Source of the DNA: Gammaproteobacteria bacterium
Lineage (GTDB): Bacteria > Pseudomonadota > Gammaproteobacteria > SZUA-229
Length of the DNA: 38,541 nt
Direction: 5' to 3'
Assembly: GCA_029880105.1 (NCBI GenBank)
Contig: JAOUPA010000004.1
Coordinates: 1-38,541, forward strand
In this document: positions 30,322-38,541 of the stretch, piece by piece
How positions within the stretch are numbered: the first letter of the stretch is position 1
Layout of the letters: each line of letters begins with the position of its first letter
Notes under the pieces: model-generated
Told to the model about the DNA's origin: nothing
Seen by the model: the letters and a program-made list of their open reading frames with translations, nothing else
Databases searched by the model: none
Program-made: the position numbers and the translations under genes

Positions 30322-30741
30322 TTAATTTTCACGTCGTCTCTTTGGTTGCCTTATTACATCCACAACCGCCGGCGCGATATACACTAAAAAATAAACAGCC
30401 AACAAGGCTGCCCCATTAACAGGTCTGATGAGCACAAACACTGCGATAAACATCGCACCTGTCATAACGATTTTATTAATTTCGGCCCAGTAAAAGGATC
30501 GCAGTTCATCCGCAGCCTGCTTTGTCTCTCGACCAGCAAACACCTTTAATGCAAACCATCCACTCGTTAATGTGGCAATCAGACCACCGGCCAAAGCCGA
30601 ATAGGCCGCCGAGTTACTGACTAATAACAACAAACTCGACACCACTACCGTTAGTATCAGCTGCGGCACCACATAGCCAAGCACACGATTTAGTGAATCT
30701 TTTTTGCAAAAAACACAACCTGTAGTTTTATTTGCAATCAT
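30322..30741 (-). CDS. atpI: ATP synthase assembly protein AtpI
   Basis: A 139-residue membrane protein with four hydrophobic segments, first gene of the atp operon. AtpI helps assemble the c-ring. The soluble N-terminus contains C9 and C12 (CVFC), not something I expect in AtpI, and no ribosome site precedes the ATG at 30741; translation may instead start further in, for example at a GTG for V20. The -10/-35 pair at 30792-30820 would place the transcript start near 30785, allowing either start. Confidence 0.88.
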   Translation of the reverse strand: MIANKTTGCVFCKKDSLNRVLGYVVPQLILTVVVSSLLLLVSNSAAYSALAGGLIATLTSGWFALKVFAGRETKQAADELRSFYWAEINKIVMTGAMFIAVFVLIRPVNGAALLAVYFLVYIAPAVVDVIRQPKRRREN

Positions 30742-30791
30742 CGGGTAGCTGTTATGTAAAACAGCAATAACGCTGGCAACTGAGCGCGCAA

Positions 30792-30820
30792 ATTGTATAG
30801 ATAGTGTACAGCCAAGTCAA
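30792..30820 (-). promoter_or_regulatory. Sigma-70 promoter of the ATP synthase operon
   Basis: On the minus strand TTGACT (30815-30820) and TACAAT (30792-30797) are separated by exactly 17 bases, each one or two bases from consensus. It lies about 50 bases upstream of atpI and is the best -35/-10 pair I found in the window, as expected for a highly expressed operon. Confidence 0.8.
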
Positions 30821-30863
30821 GATTACCATTTGCTAATAAACCCCTGCCCAGCAACTGTAAACT

Positions 30864-30879
30864 CCTTGTTGTTACAAGG
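30864..30879 (-). terminator. Small hairpin just after parB
   Basis: CCTTGT and ACAAGG form a six-base-pair stem with a four-base loop two bases past the parB stop. No clear T-run follows on the minus strand, so it is at most a weak terminator; the atp promoter lies just beyond. Confidence 0.3.
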
Positions 30880-30880
30880 T

Positions 30881-31744
30881 TTATTGTATTTTCGACAATA
30901 TACCTTCCAGCTCATCGAGACTGTTATAGCTGATCTCGATCATGCCCTTGCCTTTTGGCTTCTGTTTGATATGAACCACGGCACCCAGGCGCTCAGAAAG
31001 CCTGGTTTCCAGATTGGCAATATCTGGATCCTTTTTCACCCCCTTTGGCTTTGCCGTCGGATTTAAAGTTTTACGTACCAGCTGCTCGGTCTCACGCACC
31101 GATAGCCCCTTGCTAGCAACCTGCCGAGCCAGTGTACTCTGGGCATTTCCAGCCACCCCGAGCAAGGCACGAGCATGTCCCATTTCAATAGAGCGATTAC
31201 TGAGCAGCTCTTTCACATCCGAGTTAAGATCCTGCAGGCGCAATAGGTTACTCACCGACACCCTTGAGCGCCCTACACTATCAGCGATCTCCTGATGCGT
31301 CAGTTCAAATTCACTCATCAGTCGCAGCAGCGCGGTCGATTCTTCCAGTGGATTCAGGTTTTCGCGCTGGATATTCTCAATCAGCGATACCGCAGCCGCA
31401 GTCTGGTCATCAAAATGCTTGATAACTGCAGGCACCTTATCCAGACCTGCAAGCTGCGATGCGCGCCAGCGACGCTCACCCGCCACGATCTCATAACGCC
31501 CGCCTTCAATCGCACGCAAAACAATCGGCTGTACCACGCCCTGGGTACTGATTGAATCTGCCAGCTCCTGCAGCGCCTCTTCATCAAAATAAGTTCGCGG
31601 CTGCCATGGGCCACGCTGCACCAGATCAACATCGATATCTCTCAGCTCATCCCCGTGTTGCGGTGTCGTCATAGCCTCAACGCTTTCACTACCCGCAAGT
31701 AGTGCATTCAAACCCCGGCCCAATCCTCTTTTTTTTGTTGCCAT
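30881..31744 (-). CDS. parB: Chromosome-partitioning protein ParB
   Basis: A 287-residue ParB/Spo0J protein. The chromosomal-type N-terminus KKRGLGRGLNALL, the CTP-binding motif GERRWR at 89-94, the helix-turn-helix LTHQEIADSVGRSRVSVSNLL, and a C-terminal dimerisation tail are all present. It loads at parS sites near the origin, forms clamps by CTP binding, and stimulates ParA ATPase. I found no parS 16-mer in the window. It lies 29 bases after parA. Confidence 0.95.
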   Translation of the reverse strand: MATKKRGLGRGLNALLAGSESVEAMTTPQHGDELRDIDVDLVQRGPWQPRTYFDEEALQELADSISTQGVVQPIVLRAIEGGRYEIVAGERRWRASQLAGLDKVPAVIKHFDDQTAAAVSLIENIQRENLNPLEESTALLRLMSEFELTHQEIADSVGRSRVSVSNLLRLQDLNSDVKELLSNRSIEMGHARALLGVAGNAQSTLARQVASKGLSVRETEQLVRKTLNPTAKPKGVKKDPDIANLETRLSERLGAVVHIKQKPKGKGMIEISYNSLDELEGILSKIQ

Positions 31745-31773
31745 ATTCTTTTATTTCTTTATTTATACTTTAA

Positions 31774-32565
31774 TTATGAGGCTGCTCTGTTTAGCACGCT
31801 CGGATTTTTTCGGCGCAACATTTCACCGGCCAGCGCCAGGTAGGCCAAGGCGCCACTTGATGTTTTTTCGTATAGCAATGCCGGTAGGCCATGACTGGGC
31901 GCCTCAGCCAGGCGTACGTTTCTTGGCACCACTGTTCGATACACCTTGTCACCGAAGTGCTCTATGAGCTGGTCAGAGACATCTTTCGCCAGCGTATTAC
32001 GTGGGTCGTACATGGTACGCAACAGACCTTCAACCTGTAAATTTGGATTCACCGAGGCACGCACCTGGTTAATCGTATCCATCAGCTGACTCAGACCTTC
32101 GAGCGCATAATACTCACACTGCATCGGAATAATCACCGCATCCGATGCGACCAGCGCGTTTAGTGTCAGCATATTCAGTGCCGGTGGACAGTCGATTAAG
32201 ATATATTCGTAATCATCTTTGATGGAAGCAATTGCGTCTTTCATGCGATTTTCTGCACCATTGGTTCGCATCAGTTCAACTTCGGCTGCAGTCAGGTCGG
32301 CATTCGCCGGTAATAAATGGATACCCACATTTTCAACATTCTGTATGCAGCCACGTGCGTCAATGCCAGAAAGCAGGACATCGCAAAATGTTTCCTTCAG
32401 CGCATGCTTATCCACACCTACGCCCATGGTCGCATTGCCCTGGGGATCGAGATCAATCAGTAGCACCTTGCGCTTGGTCGCCGCCAGTGATGCAGCAAGA
32501 TTAACGCTGGTCGTGGTTTTACCCACACCGCCTTTCTGATTTGCCAGTGATAATACTTGCGTCAT
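31774..32565 (-). CDS. parA: Chromosome-partitioning ATPase ParA (Soj)
   Basis: A 263-residue MinD/ParA-type ATPase with the deviant Walker A KGGVGKT at 11-17 (both lysines present), the switch region DLDPQGNATMG and Walker B YILIDCPPAL. The short N-terminus without a DNA-binding extension marks it as a chromosomal Soj-type, not a plasmid ParA. It lies 14 bases after rsmG and upstream of parB, the standard origin-proximal order. Confidence 0.96.
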   Translation of the reverse strand: MTQVLSLANQKGGVGKTTTSVNLAASLAATKRKVLLIDLDPQGNATMGVGVDKHALKETFCDVLLSGIDARGCIQNVENVGIHLLPANADLTAAEVELMRTNGAENRMKDAIASIKDDYEYILIDCPPALNMLTLNALVASDAVIIPMQCEYYALEGLSQLMDTINQVRASVNPNLQVEGLLRTMYDPRNTLAKDVSDQLIEHFGDKVYRTVVPRNVRLAEAPSHGLPALLYEKTSSGALAYLALAGEMLRRKNPSVLNRAAS

Positions 32566-32579
32566 AATTCAGCCATCAT

Positions 32580-33218
32580 CTATGAAGTAACTTTTGTAAT
32601 TTCCAGCAGATGCCTTTCTGCATCCAGTCCATATATATTTAATGTGTGAGCCCGCTTTAAAACATAACCCGGCTCATTAATTGCTGTATCCAGCTTGCCC
32701 TGCATCACCAGAATCCGCGTTCCGTTTTTGTGCAAATGCGCCGTCGACTCAAGAATCAAACGGGTATCCGCATAGGCGCGGGCAATAACAGCGTCAAAGT
32801 ATAGCGCAGGCTGGTAATCTTCGACACGCTGATTCACCACTTCGACGTTATCTAGCTGCAAAATCATTTTTACCTGCCTGAGGAAACGCGTTTTCTTGCC
32901 ATTGCTGTCAATCAGCACAAATTTTGTCTGTGGGCGGGCGAGAGCGAGTGGAATACCCGGCAGGCCCGCACCACTGCCAACATCAGCGATCAGGCCGTCC
33001 CCTATATAAGGTAGCACCGCCAGGCTATCGAGCAGGTGCTTACTGACCATCTCGACCGGATCACGTACCGCGGTCAAATTGAACGCCTTATTCCACTTAA
33101 CCAGCAACTCAAGGTATTCGATCAGACGGGTAGGGACGGACTCGCGCAGGTCCTCACATGTTTTCAGGCCCATTTTTTCCAGACCAGTTTCGAGCAGCTT
33201 TAATAGACTATCAGACAT
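32580..33218 (-). CDS. rsmG: 16S rRNA (guanine-527-N7)-methyltransferase RsmG
   Basis: A 212-residue methyltransferase modifying G527 of 16S rRNA. The SAM-binding glycine loop ADVGSGAGLPG is at 78-88, preceded by KWNKAFNLTA at about 41-50, both diagnostic. It follows mnmG after 28 bases; no good ribosome site precedes its ATG, so translation may be coupled to mnmG. Confidence 0.95.
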   Translation of the reverse strand: MSDSLLKLLETGLEKMGLKTCEDLRESVPTRLIEYLELLVKWNKAFNLTAVRDPVEMVSKHLLDSLAVLPYIGDGLIADVGSGAGLPGIPLALARPQTKFVLIDSNGKKTRFLRQVKMILQLDNVEVVNQRVEDYQPALYFDAVIARAYADTRLILESTAHLHKNGTRILVMQGKLDTAINEPGYVLKRAHTLNIYGLDAERHLLEITKVTS

Positions 33219-33246
33219 AGATTTGGAAAAAAGGGGTAGGGAGCAC

Positions 33247-35151
33247 TCAGGCCTTATTCTTTTTAATATGCACCATCAACAGCGAAATAGCTGCTGGCGT
33301 CATGCCAGGGATACGCCCGGCCTGACCGATGGTTTCGGGGCGATGGTCGCTCAGTTTCTGGGTGAGTTCAGCCGACAGGCCACGCACCTGCTTGTAATCC
33401 ATCACATTGGGAATCCTGGTTTCTTCATGCCTGCGGGTTTTATCGATCTCGGCCTGCTGGCGAGTCAGGTAACCTTCATATTTTGCCTGAACTTCTACCT
33501 GTTCCAGTATTTTATCTGCATGTTCTGGCGATATATCAGCATTTATCTGCGCTTTTCCGATTATTTCAACCAGACTGGCGTAATCAATCTCAGGACGGCG
33601 CAGCAAATCCGCCGCCTTGTAGTCCCGGCTGAATGGCTTACCGGTCAACTTGGCCAGCTCTATACCTTCCTCTGAGCCAGGTTGCACTACTTTCGACGCC
33701 AATCGCTGCTGTTCTCTCTCGATAGCTTCACGTTTTGTACAGAACACAGCCCAGTGCTCGTCGCTGATCAGTCCCATTTCACGCGCAACTGGGGTCAGGC
33801 GCAGATCCGCGTTATCTTCGCGCAGAATCAGGCGGTATTCAGCCCGGCTGGTGAACATACGATATGGCTCCTGCGTACCACGGGTGATCAGATCATCGAC
33901 CAGCACACCGATATAGGCCTGATCGCGCCTTGGTGACCATGGATCTTTGCCCTGAACCTGCAGTCCTGCGTTGATCGCGGCCAGTAGGCCCTGTGCAGCC
34001 GCCTCTTCGTAACCGGTGGTACCATTGATCTGGCCTGCGAAAAACAGACTGTTGATAAATTTCGTCTCCAGCGTTGCCTTCAGGTCGCGCGGGTCAAAAA
34101 AATCATATTCGATGGCATAGCCGGGGCGGGTGATATGGGCATCTTCAAAGCCCTTAATCGAACGCACCAGGGCCAGCTGCATATCGAAGGGCAGGCTGGT
34201 GGAAATGCCGTTTGGGTAAATCTCGTTGGTAGTCAGGCCTTCTGGCTCGATAAATACCTGGTGTGCACCCCTGTCGGCAAAACGCACAACCTTGTCTTCG
34301 ATAGAAGGGCAGTACCGCGGGCCAATACCCTCGATGGTGCCGCTATACATCGGCGAGCGATGCAGACCTTCACGGATAATCTCGTGAGTTCGCTCATTAG
34401 TATGCGTAATGTGGCAATCGACCTGCTGCGGGTGATCGCTAACACTGCCGGTCAATGAAAATACCGGTAACGGGTCATCACCTGGTTGCGCCTGCAAATC
34501 AGAGTAATCGATGCTGCGGCTATCGATGCGTGGCGGCGTACCGGTCTTCAGGCGGGCAACACGAAAGGGCAGATCGCGCAAACGATTCGCCAACGCGATC
34601 GATGGCGGATCACCGGCACGACCGCCTGAATAATTCGACTCACCGATATGAATCAGGCCACCGAGGAAAGTACCCACAGTCAGCACTACCGCCTTCGCAC
34701 TGAACTTCAGGCCCATCTGGGTGACTACGCCGGTAACACGCTCAGCACCATCCACGGTCTCGACAATGAGGTCGTCCACCGCCTGCTGGAAAATCGACAG
34801 GTTACGCTGGTTTTCCAGCGCGGCACGAATTGCCGCCTTATAAAGTAAGCGATCAGCCTGGGCTCGGGTGGCGCGCACCGCCGGGCCCTTGCTGCTATTC
34901 AGGACACGGAACTGGATACCGCCCTTGTCCGCCGCCTTCGCCATTATGCCGCCGAGGGCATCGATCTCCTTGACCAGGTGGCCCTTGCCAATACCACCAA
35001 TCGCCGGATTACAGCTCATCTGACCCAGTGTTTCGATGTTGTGCGTCAATAACAATGTTTTCATACCCATACGCGCAGCCGCCAGCGCGGCCTCGGTACC
35101 GGCATGGCCGCCACCGATTACAATCACATCGAAGGATTCTGTATAAAACAT
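33247..35151 (-). CDS. mnmG: tRNA uridine-5-carboxymethylaminomethyl modification enzyme MnmG (GidA)
   Basis: A 634-residue FAD-dependent enzyme that, with MnmE, installs cmnm5U at the wobble position of several tRNAs. The dinucleotide motif GGGHAG is at 13-18. Other family stretches are [17 protein letters not shown], the GTPPRID loop and [16 protein letters not shown]-like region; the C-terminal helical tRNA/MnmE-binding domain includes [15 protein letters not shown]. Full length. No ribosome site is apparent before the ATG. A TATAAT lies about 55 bases upstream. mnmE is not adjacent in this window. Confidence 0.96.
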   Translation of the reverse strand: MFYTESFDVIVIGGGHAGTEAALAAARMGMKTLLLTHNIETLGQMSCNPAIGGIGKGHLVKEIDALGGIMAKAADKGGIQFRVLNSSKGPAVRATRAQADRLLYKAAIRAALENQRNLSIFQQAVDDLIVETVDGAERVTGVVTQMGLKFSAKAVVLTVGTFLGGLIHIGESNYSGGRAGDPPSIALANRLRDLPFRVARLKTGTPPRIDSRSIDYSDLQAQPGDDPLPVFSLTGSVSDHPQQVDCHITHTNERTHEIIREGLHRSPMYSGTIEGIGPRYCPSIEDKVVRFADRGAHQVFIEPEGLTTNEIYPNGISTSLPFDMQLALVRSIKGFEDAHITRPGYAIEYDFFDPRDLKATLETKFINSLFFAGQINGTTGYEEAAAQGLLAAINAGLQVQGKDPWSPRRDQAYIGVLVDDLITRGTQEPYRMFTSRAEYRLILREDNADLRLTPVAREMGLISDEHWAVFCTKREAIEREQQRLASKVVQPGSEEGIELAKLTGKPFSRDYKAADLLRRPEIDYASLVEIIGKAQINADISPEHADKILEQVEVQAKYEGYLTRQQAEIDKTRRHEETRIPNVMDYKQVRGLSAELTQKLSDHRPETIGQAGRIPGMTPAAISLLMVHIKKNKA

Positions 35152-35206
35152 GGTTATTACTGATTCATCAACTGGTCAAAAAATGTTCAAATTATGGCAA
35201 TCGCGA

Positions 35207-35232
35207 ATTATAAAGCAAATCAGCGGCTTCAA
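35207..35232 (-). promoter_or_regulatory. Candidate promoter of the mnmG-rsmG-parAB operon
   Basis: A perfect TATAAT lies at 35207-35212 on the minus strand. TTGAAG at 35227-35232 is only 14 bases away, shorter than ideal, so the -35 is uncertain. The leader would be about 48 bases. The rest of the 35152-35439 intergenic region holds no gene, and I see no DnaA-box cluster. Confidence 0.45.
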
Positions 35233-35376
35233 GCACCAGCAATGATTACAGAATTACGCGCTACATCTCGCTTTTCCTGCAGTTATTCGTACCATAGACT
35301 ACTCGGCTGGTGACTATTTACGAATGCGAACAATATTAGTAATCATTAATTTATTTATATGGCCTACAATTTTACT

Positions 35377-35422
35377 AATTGGCCTTTCGCTTAGAACTTA
35401 GGCTAAATTGGCCGGCTAAATT
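35377..35422. repeat. Short direct repeats in front of soeA
   Basis: AATTGGCC occurs at 35377-35384 and 35406-35413, 29 bases apart, about three helical turns. GGCTAAATT occurs at 35401-35409 and 35414-35422. All lie within 65 bases upstream of the soeA start, where a regulator would be expected to bind. No known operator is recognised. Confidence 0.4.
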
Positions 35423-35439
35423 TTGTCTACAGGAAATTT

Positions 35440-38349
35440 ATGTCTTCACCAGTACACAATCCACTTTCTACGCCCGCCGATAAAACCGGCCTGATTGAGG
35501 TTAAAAATACGACCTGCTACATGTGTGCCTGCCGCTGCGGCATCCGTGTCACACTGCGCGATGGTGAAGTTCGCTACATCCAGGGCAATCCCAATCACCC
35601 ACTTAATAAAGGTGTGATCTGCGCCAAGGGCGCCTCCGGCATCATGAAGCAGTACTCACCGGCCCGCCTGACCAAGCCACTGCTGCGCAAGCCCGGTTCC
35701 GACCGCGGTGATAATGAGTTCGAGGAGATCAGCTGGGACAAAGCCTTCTCTATATTAGAGGAGCGACTGGCCCATATCCGCAAGACCGACCCTAAACAGT
35801 TTGCGCTGTTCACCGGCCGTGACCAGATGCAGGCACTGACCGGCCTGTTCTCCAAGCAATACGGTACGCCCAACTATGCAGCCCACGGTGGCCTGTGCTC
35901 AGTCAACATGGCCGCGGGCATGATCTACACCATCGGTGGCTCTTTCTGGGAGTTCGGTGGCCCCGATCTCGACCGCGCCAAGCTGTTCGTCATGATTGGC
36001 ACCGCCGAGGATCACCACTCAAATCCGATGAAGATCGCGCTATCGAAATTCAAGCGCAACGGCGGCCGCTTTATCGCTATCAACCCGGTACGCAGCGGTT
36101 ACGCCGCGATTGCCGATGAATGGATCCCGATCAAACCCGGCACCGATGGCGCACTGTTCCTCGCGCTGACCAATGAGATTATCAAGCAGGGCCTGTATGA
36201 CCGCGACTTTGTCGTCAACCAGACCAATGCCGCTGAACTGGTCAATATGGATGAAAACTCCACCGAGTACGGCATGTTCGTGCGTTTTGAAGTACCCAAG
36301 GAAGAGGGCTGTTTTGATGCTCAGAATAAACTCTGGTGGGATCGTGAACTGAACAAACCGATATCGATGCACACCTCCGGCGTCGACCCCTATTTGCTCG
36401 GTGAATTCAAACTCGATGACGGCACCCCTGTGAAACCCGCGTTCCAGCTACTGGTCGACCGTGTTCAGGAATACACCGCAGAGTGGGCGGAGAGTATTAC
36501 CGGTATCCCGGCCAGCACGATCAAGCGCCTTGCGCACGAAATGGGCATTACCGCGCGTGATGAGAAAATCGAGCTGCCCATCGCCTGGACCGATGCCTGG
36601 GGCAACGAACACGACCGTGTTACCGGCAACCCGGTCGCCTTCCATGCGATGCGTGGGCTGGCAGCGCACTCGAACGGCTTCCAGTCGATTCGTGCGATGT
36701 CTATATTAATGAGCATCCTGGGTACCATTGACCGCCCTGGTGGCTTCCGCCACAAGGCGCCGTTCCCACGCCCGATTCCACCGTGCGCCAAGACACCAAC
36801 GAGCTGGGATGATGTCCAACCCGATACACCCTTAAATGGCATGCCACTTGGCTGGCCGGCCGACCCCGATGACCTGTTTGTCGACGACAAGGGTGAGCCC
36901 ATCCGCATCGACAAGGCATTCTCCTGGGAGCACCCGCTGTCGGTACACGGCCTGATGCACAACGCGATTACCAATGCCTGGCGCGGTGACCCGTACAAGA
37001 TCGATACGCTGCTGATCTTCATGTCGAACATGGCGTGGAACTCGACGATGAACACCGAACAGGTGCGCAATATGCTCAATGACAAGGACGAGGAGGGCGA
37101 ATACAAGATCCCGTTCCTCGTGGTCTGTGATGCCTTCCAGTCCGAGACCGTGGCCTTTGCCGACCTGGTCTTGCCGGATACCACCTATCTCGAACGTCAC
37201 GACGTGATGTCGATGCTTGATCGACCGATTTCAGAATACGATGGCCCGGTCGACTCGGTACGTATTCCTGTGCTGCCACCGACCGGCGAGTGCAAACCGT
37301 TCCAGGAGGTGCTGATCGAACTCGGCTCACGCCTGAAACTGCCGGCGTTCGTTAATGAAGACGGCTCGCGCAAATTCCGTGACTACCCCGACTTCGTCGT
37401 CAACTACGAGACTGCCCCGGATTCTGGCATCGGCTTCCTCGCCGGCTGGCGCGGCAAGGGCGGTGAAAAATTCATGAAGGGCGAGCCGAACCCGAAGCAG
37501 TGGGAAATGTACGAAAAGAACAACTGCGTGTTCCACTACGAGTTGCCAAAATCGTACCAGTACATGCGCAACTGGAACCAGGGTTACCTGGAATGGGCCA
37601 AGCGCCACAGCCTGACGCGTTATGCCGAGCCGATCAACATTCATATTTATTCTGAAGTACTGCAGAAATTCCGTGCCGCCGCGCAGGGTAAGTCGTTTGG
37701 CAAGCAGCCGCCCGATCACCTTCGCGAGCGCATCGAAACGCATTTTGATCCACTACCATTCTATGCCGATCCGCTGGAGACCCAGCTGACCGATCTGCAC
37801 AAGTATCCACTGAACGCGATCACCCAGCGCCCAATGGCGATGTACCACTCGTGGGATTCTCAAAACGCCTGGCTGCGCCAGATCCACGCGCACAACTACT
37901 TGCATGTGAACTCTAAAACTGCTCGCGCCGCCAATATCAAGGACGGCGCCTGGATGTGGGTAGAGTCGATGCACGGCAAGGTGCGCTGCATGTGCCGTTA
38001 TTCCGAATCGGTCGAACCCGGCACCGTCTGGACCTGGAACGCCATCGGCAAGGCCTCCGGCGCCTGGGGCCTGAGTGGCGACGCCAATGAATCGAAGAAG
38101 GGTTTTTTGCTGAATCACCTGATCAGCGAAGAGCTGCCCGCACACAGGGATGGCGACCACATCTCCAATTCCGACCCGGTCACTGGCCAGGCTGGCTGGT
38201 ACGATGTGCGCGTGCGCATTTATCCGGCAGAAGAGGGCGAGGCACCAGTCACCAGCCCGCAATTTGACACCATACCAACGGCTCCCGGTTCGAAAAAATT
38301 CGGCTCACACTGGTTGAAGTACTTTGCCGGCAAGAGGGCGAAAAAATGA
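35440..38349 (+). CDS. soeA: Sulfite dehydrogenase molybdopterin subunit SoeA (DMSO-reductase family)
   Basis: A 969-residue molybdopterin bis-guanine-dinucleotide oxidoreductase. The N-terminal iron-sulfur motif is C26-x2-C29-x3-C33-x27-C61, with an extra C31 between. The likely Mo ligand is C153 in GGLCSVNMA, followed by SFWEFGGPD and TAEDHHSNP. There is no twin-arginine signal, so it faces the cytoplasm, as in SoeABC, which oxidises sulfite to sulfate and passes electrons to the quinone pool. Thiosulfate or polysulfide reductase subunits carry Tat signals, which argues against them. ACAGGA precedes the ATG. It overlaps the next gene by four bases. Antisense ORFs inside it are composition artefacts. 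Confidence 0.8.
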   Translation: MSSPVHNPLSTPADKTGLIEVKNTTCYMCACRCGIRVTLRDGEVRYIQGNPNHPLNKGVICAKGASGIMKQYSPARLTKPLLRKPGSDRGDNEFEEISWDKAFSILEERLAHIRKTDPKQFALFTGRDQMQALTGLFSKQYGTPNYAAHGGLCSVNMAAGMIYTIGGSFWEFGGPDLDRAKLFVMIGTAEDHHSNPMKIALSKFKRNGGRFIAINPVRSGYAAIADEWIPIKPGTDGALFLALTNEIIKQGLYDRDFVVNQTNAAELVNMDENSTEYGMFVRFEVPKEEGCFDAQNKLWWDRELNKPISMHTSGVDPYLLGEFKLDDGTPVKPAFQLLVDRVQEYTAEWAESITGIPASTIKRLAHEMGITARDEKIELPIAWTDAWGNEHDRVTGNPVAFHAMRGLAAHSNGFQSIRAMSILMSILGTIDRPGGFRHKAPFPRPIPPCAKTPTSWDDVQPDTPLNGMPLGWPADPDDLFVDDKGEPIRIDKAFSWEHPLSVHGLMHNAITNAWRGDPYKIDTLLIFMSNMAWNSTMNTEQVRNMLNDKDEEGEYKIPFLVVCDAFQSETVAFADLVLPDTTYLERHDVMSMLDRPISEYDGPVDSVRIPVLPPTGECKPFQEVLIELGSRLKLPAFVNEDGSRKFRDYPDFVVNYETAPDSGIGFLAGWRGKGGEKFMKGEPNPKQWEMYEKNNCVFHYELPKSYQYMRNWNQGYLEWAKRHSLTRYAEPINIHIYSEVLQKFRAAAQGKSFGKQPPDHLRERIETHFDPLPFYADPLETQLTDLHKYPLNAITQRPMAMYHSWDSQNAWLRQIHAHNYLHVNSKTARAANIKDGAWMWVESMHGKVRCMCRYSESVEPGTVWTWNAIGKASGAWGLSGDANESKKGFLLNHLISEELPAHRDGDHISNSDPVTGQAGWYDVRVRIYPAEEGEAPVTSPQFDTIPTAPGSKKFGSHWLKYFAGKRAKK

Positions 38350-38541
38350 AACAACTCGCACTGGTAATCGATCTGAATGTTTGCGTCGGCTGTCACGCCT
38401 GCGTCACCAGCTGCAAGGAGTGGAACACCTCCGGCCCTGCTGGTTCAATGTCTGACTTTAATCCTTATGAAGCAGACCCCACCGGTACCTTCTTCAACCG
38501 TGTACAGACTTTTGAGATTGGCACCTACCCGAACACCGAGA
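38346..38541 (+). CDS. soeB: SoeB-like 4Fe-4S ferredoxin subunit (N-terminal 65 residues)
   Basis: The ATG overlaps the soeA stop (ATGA), with GAGGG eight bases upstream, and the frame is open to the right edge. The N-terminus LALVIDLNVCVGCHACVTSC has C13, C16, C19 and C23 in the C-x2-C-x2-C-x3-C arrangement of a 4Fe-4S cluster, as in the electron-transfer subunit of DMSO-reductase-family complexes. It would carry electrons from SoeA to a membrane anchor (SoeC), expected just beyond the window. Truncated by the window edge. Confidence 0.82.
   Translation, partial: MKQLALVIDLNVCVGCHACVTSCKEWNTSGPAGSMSDFNPYEADPTGTFFNRVQTFEIGTYPNTE

Noticed and set aside
30881-33218. parS site near parAB
   Set aside because: No sequence close to the TGTTTCACGTGAAACA palindrome was seen in this region or elsewhere in the window by reading.
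35152-35439. Possible replication origin between mnmG and soeA, as upstream of gidA in E. coli
   Set aside because: No TTATCCACA-type DnaA boxes or 13-mer AT repeats are visible on either strand, and dnaA, mioC and rpmH are not nearby.
36465-37184. Long antisense ORF of 239 codons within soeA, plus others at 37327-37743 and 37753-38262
   Set aside because: They mirror a well-supported molybdoenzyme frame; GC-rich codons deplete stops on the opposite strand. None has a ribosome site or a recognisable domain.

Overview
The window looks like chromosomal DNA of a gammaproteobacterium with sulfur-oxidising traits. The evidence is the gene order mnmG-rsmG-parA-parB-atpIBEFHAGDC-glmU, the secB-gpsA-trmL group, an MSHA-type pilus cluster, a DsrC-family sulfur-carrier protein, and a divergent soeA-soeB start (cytoplasmic sulfite-oxidising molybdoenzyme). 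I see no plasmid, phage, IS, CRISPR or tRNA/rRNA signal. Genus cannot be assigned from the sequence alone.

Layout. 1-8950 (minus strand): one tightly packed operon. A sigma-54-type response regulator comes first, followed by mshM, mshL, mshN, mshE, mshG and a partial hypothetical gene running off the left edge. These encode the ATPase, secretin, periplasmic/TPR and platform parts of an MSHA-like type IV pilus; MshE carries an N-terminal c-di-GMP-binding MshEN domain. 9072-11880: trmL (+) meets gpsA tail to tail; gpsA, secB, a membrane rhodanese and an ArsR-family repressor form a minus-strand operon. 12026-16064 (+): envC, ctpA, a YibQ-type divergent polysaccharide deacetylase and a YajL-like DJ-1 protein. 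16097-17261 (+): a good sigma-70 promoter, a DsrC/TusE-family gene and a Bax-like glucosaminidase. 17263-20736 (-): one 1157-residue protein, most likely the pyrophosphate-type PEP carboxykinase. 20984-22150 (+): a lone pilU-like retraction ATPase. 22248-35151 (-): glmU, a hairpin terminator, the nine-gene ATP synthase operon behind a near-consensus promoter, then parB, parA, rsmG and mnmG. 35440 to the right edge (+): soeA and the start of soeB.

How the parts may work together. The left third is one surface-appendage module, probably switched by phosphorylation of its own regulator and tuned by c-di-GMP. The sulfur theme recurs in unlinked places: an ArsR repressor with two cysteines spaced as in persulfide sensors, a rhodanese, a DsrC-like carrier with a displaced cysteine, and SoeAB. 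The PPi-PEPCK candidate would link pyrophosphate to the PEP/oxaloacetate node. The most unusual items are this candidate, the cysteine pattern of the DsrC-like protein, and the ArsR-rhodanese pair. No wholly new multi-gene system is evident. Base composition is uneven: soeA and mnmG look clearly GC-richer than the msh genes, the 1157-residue gene and glmU.
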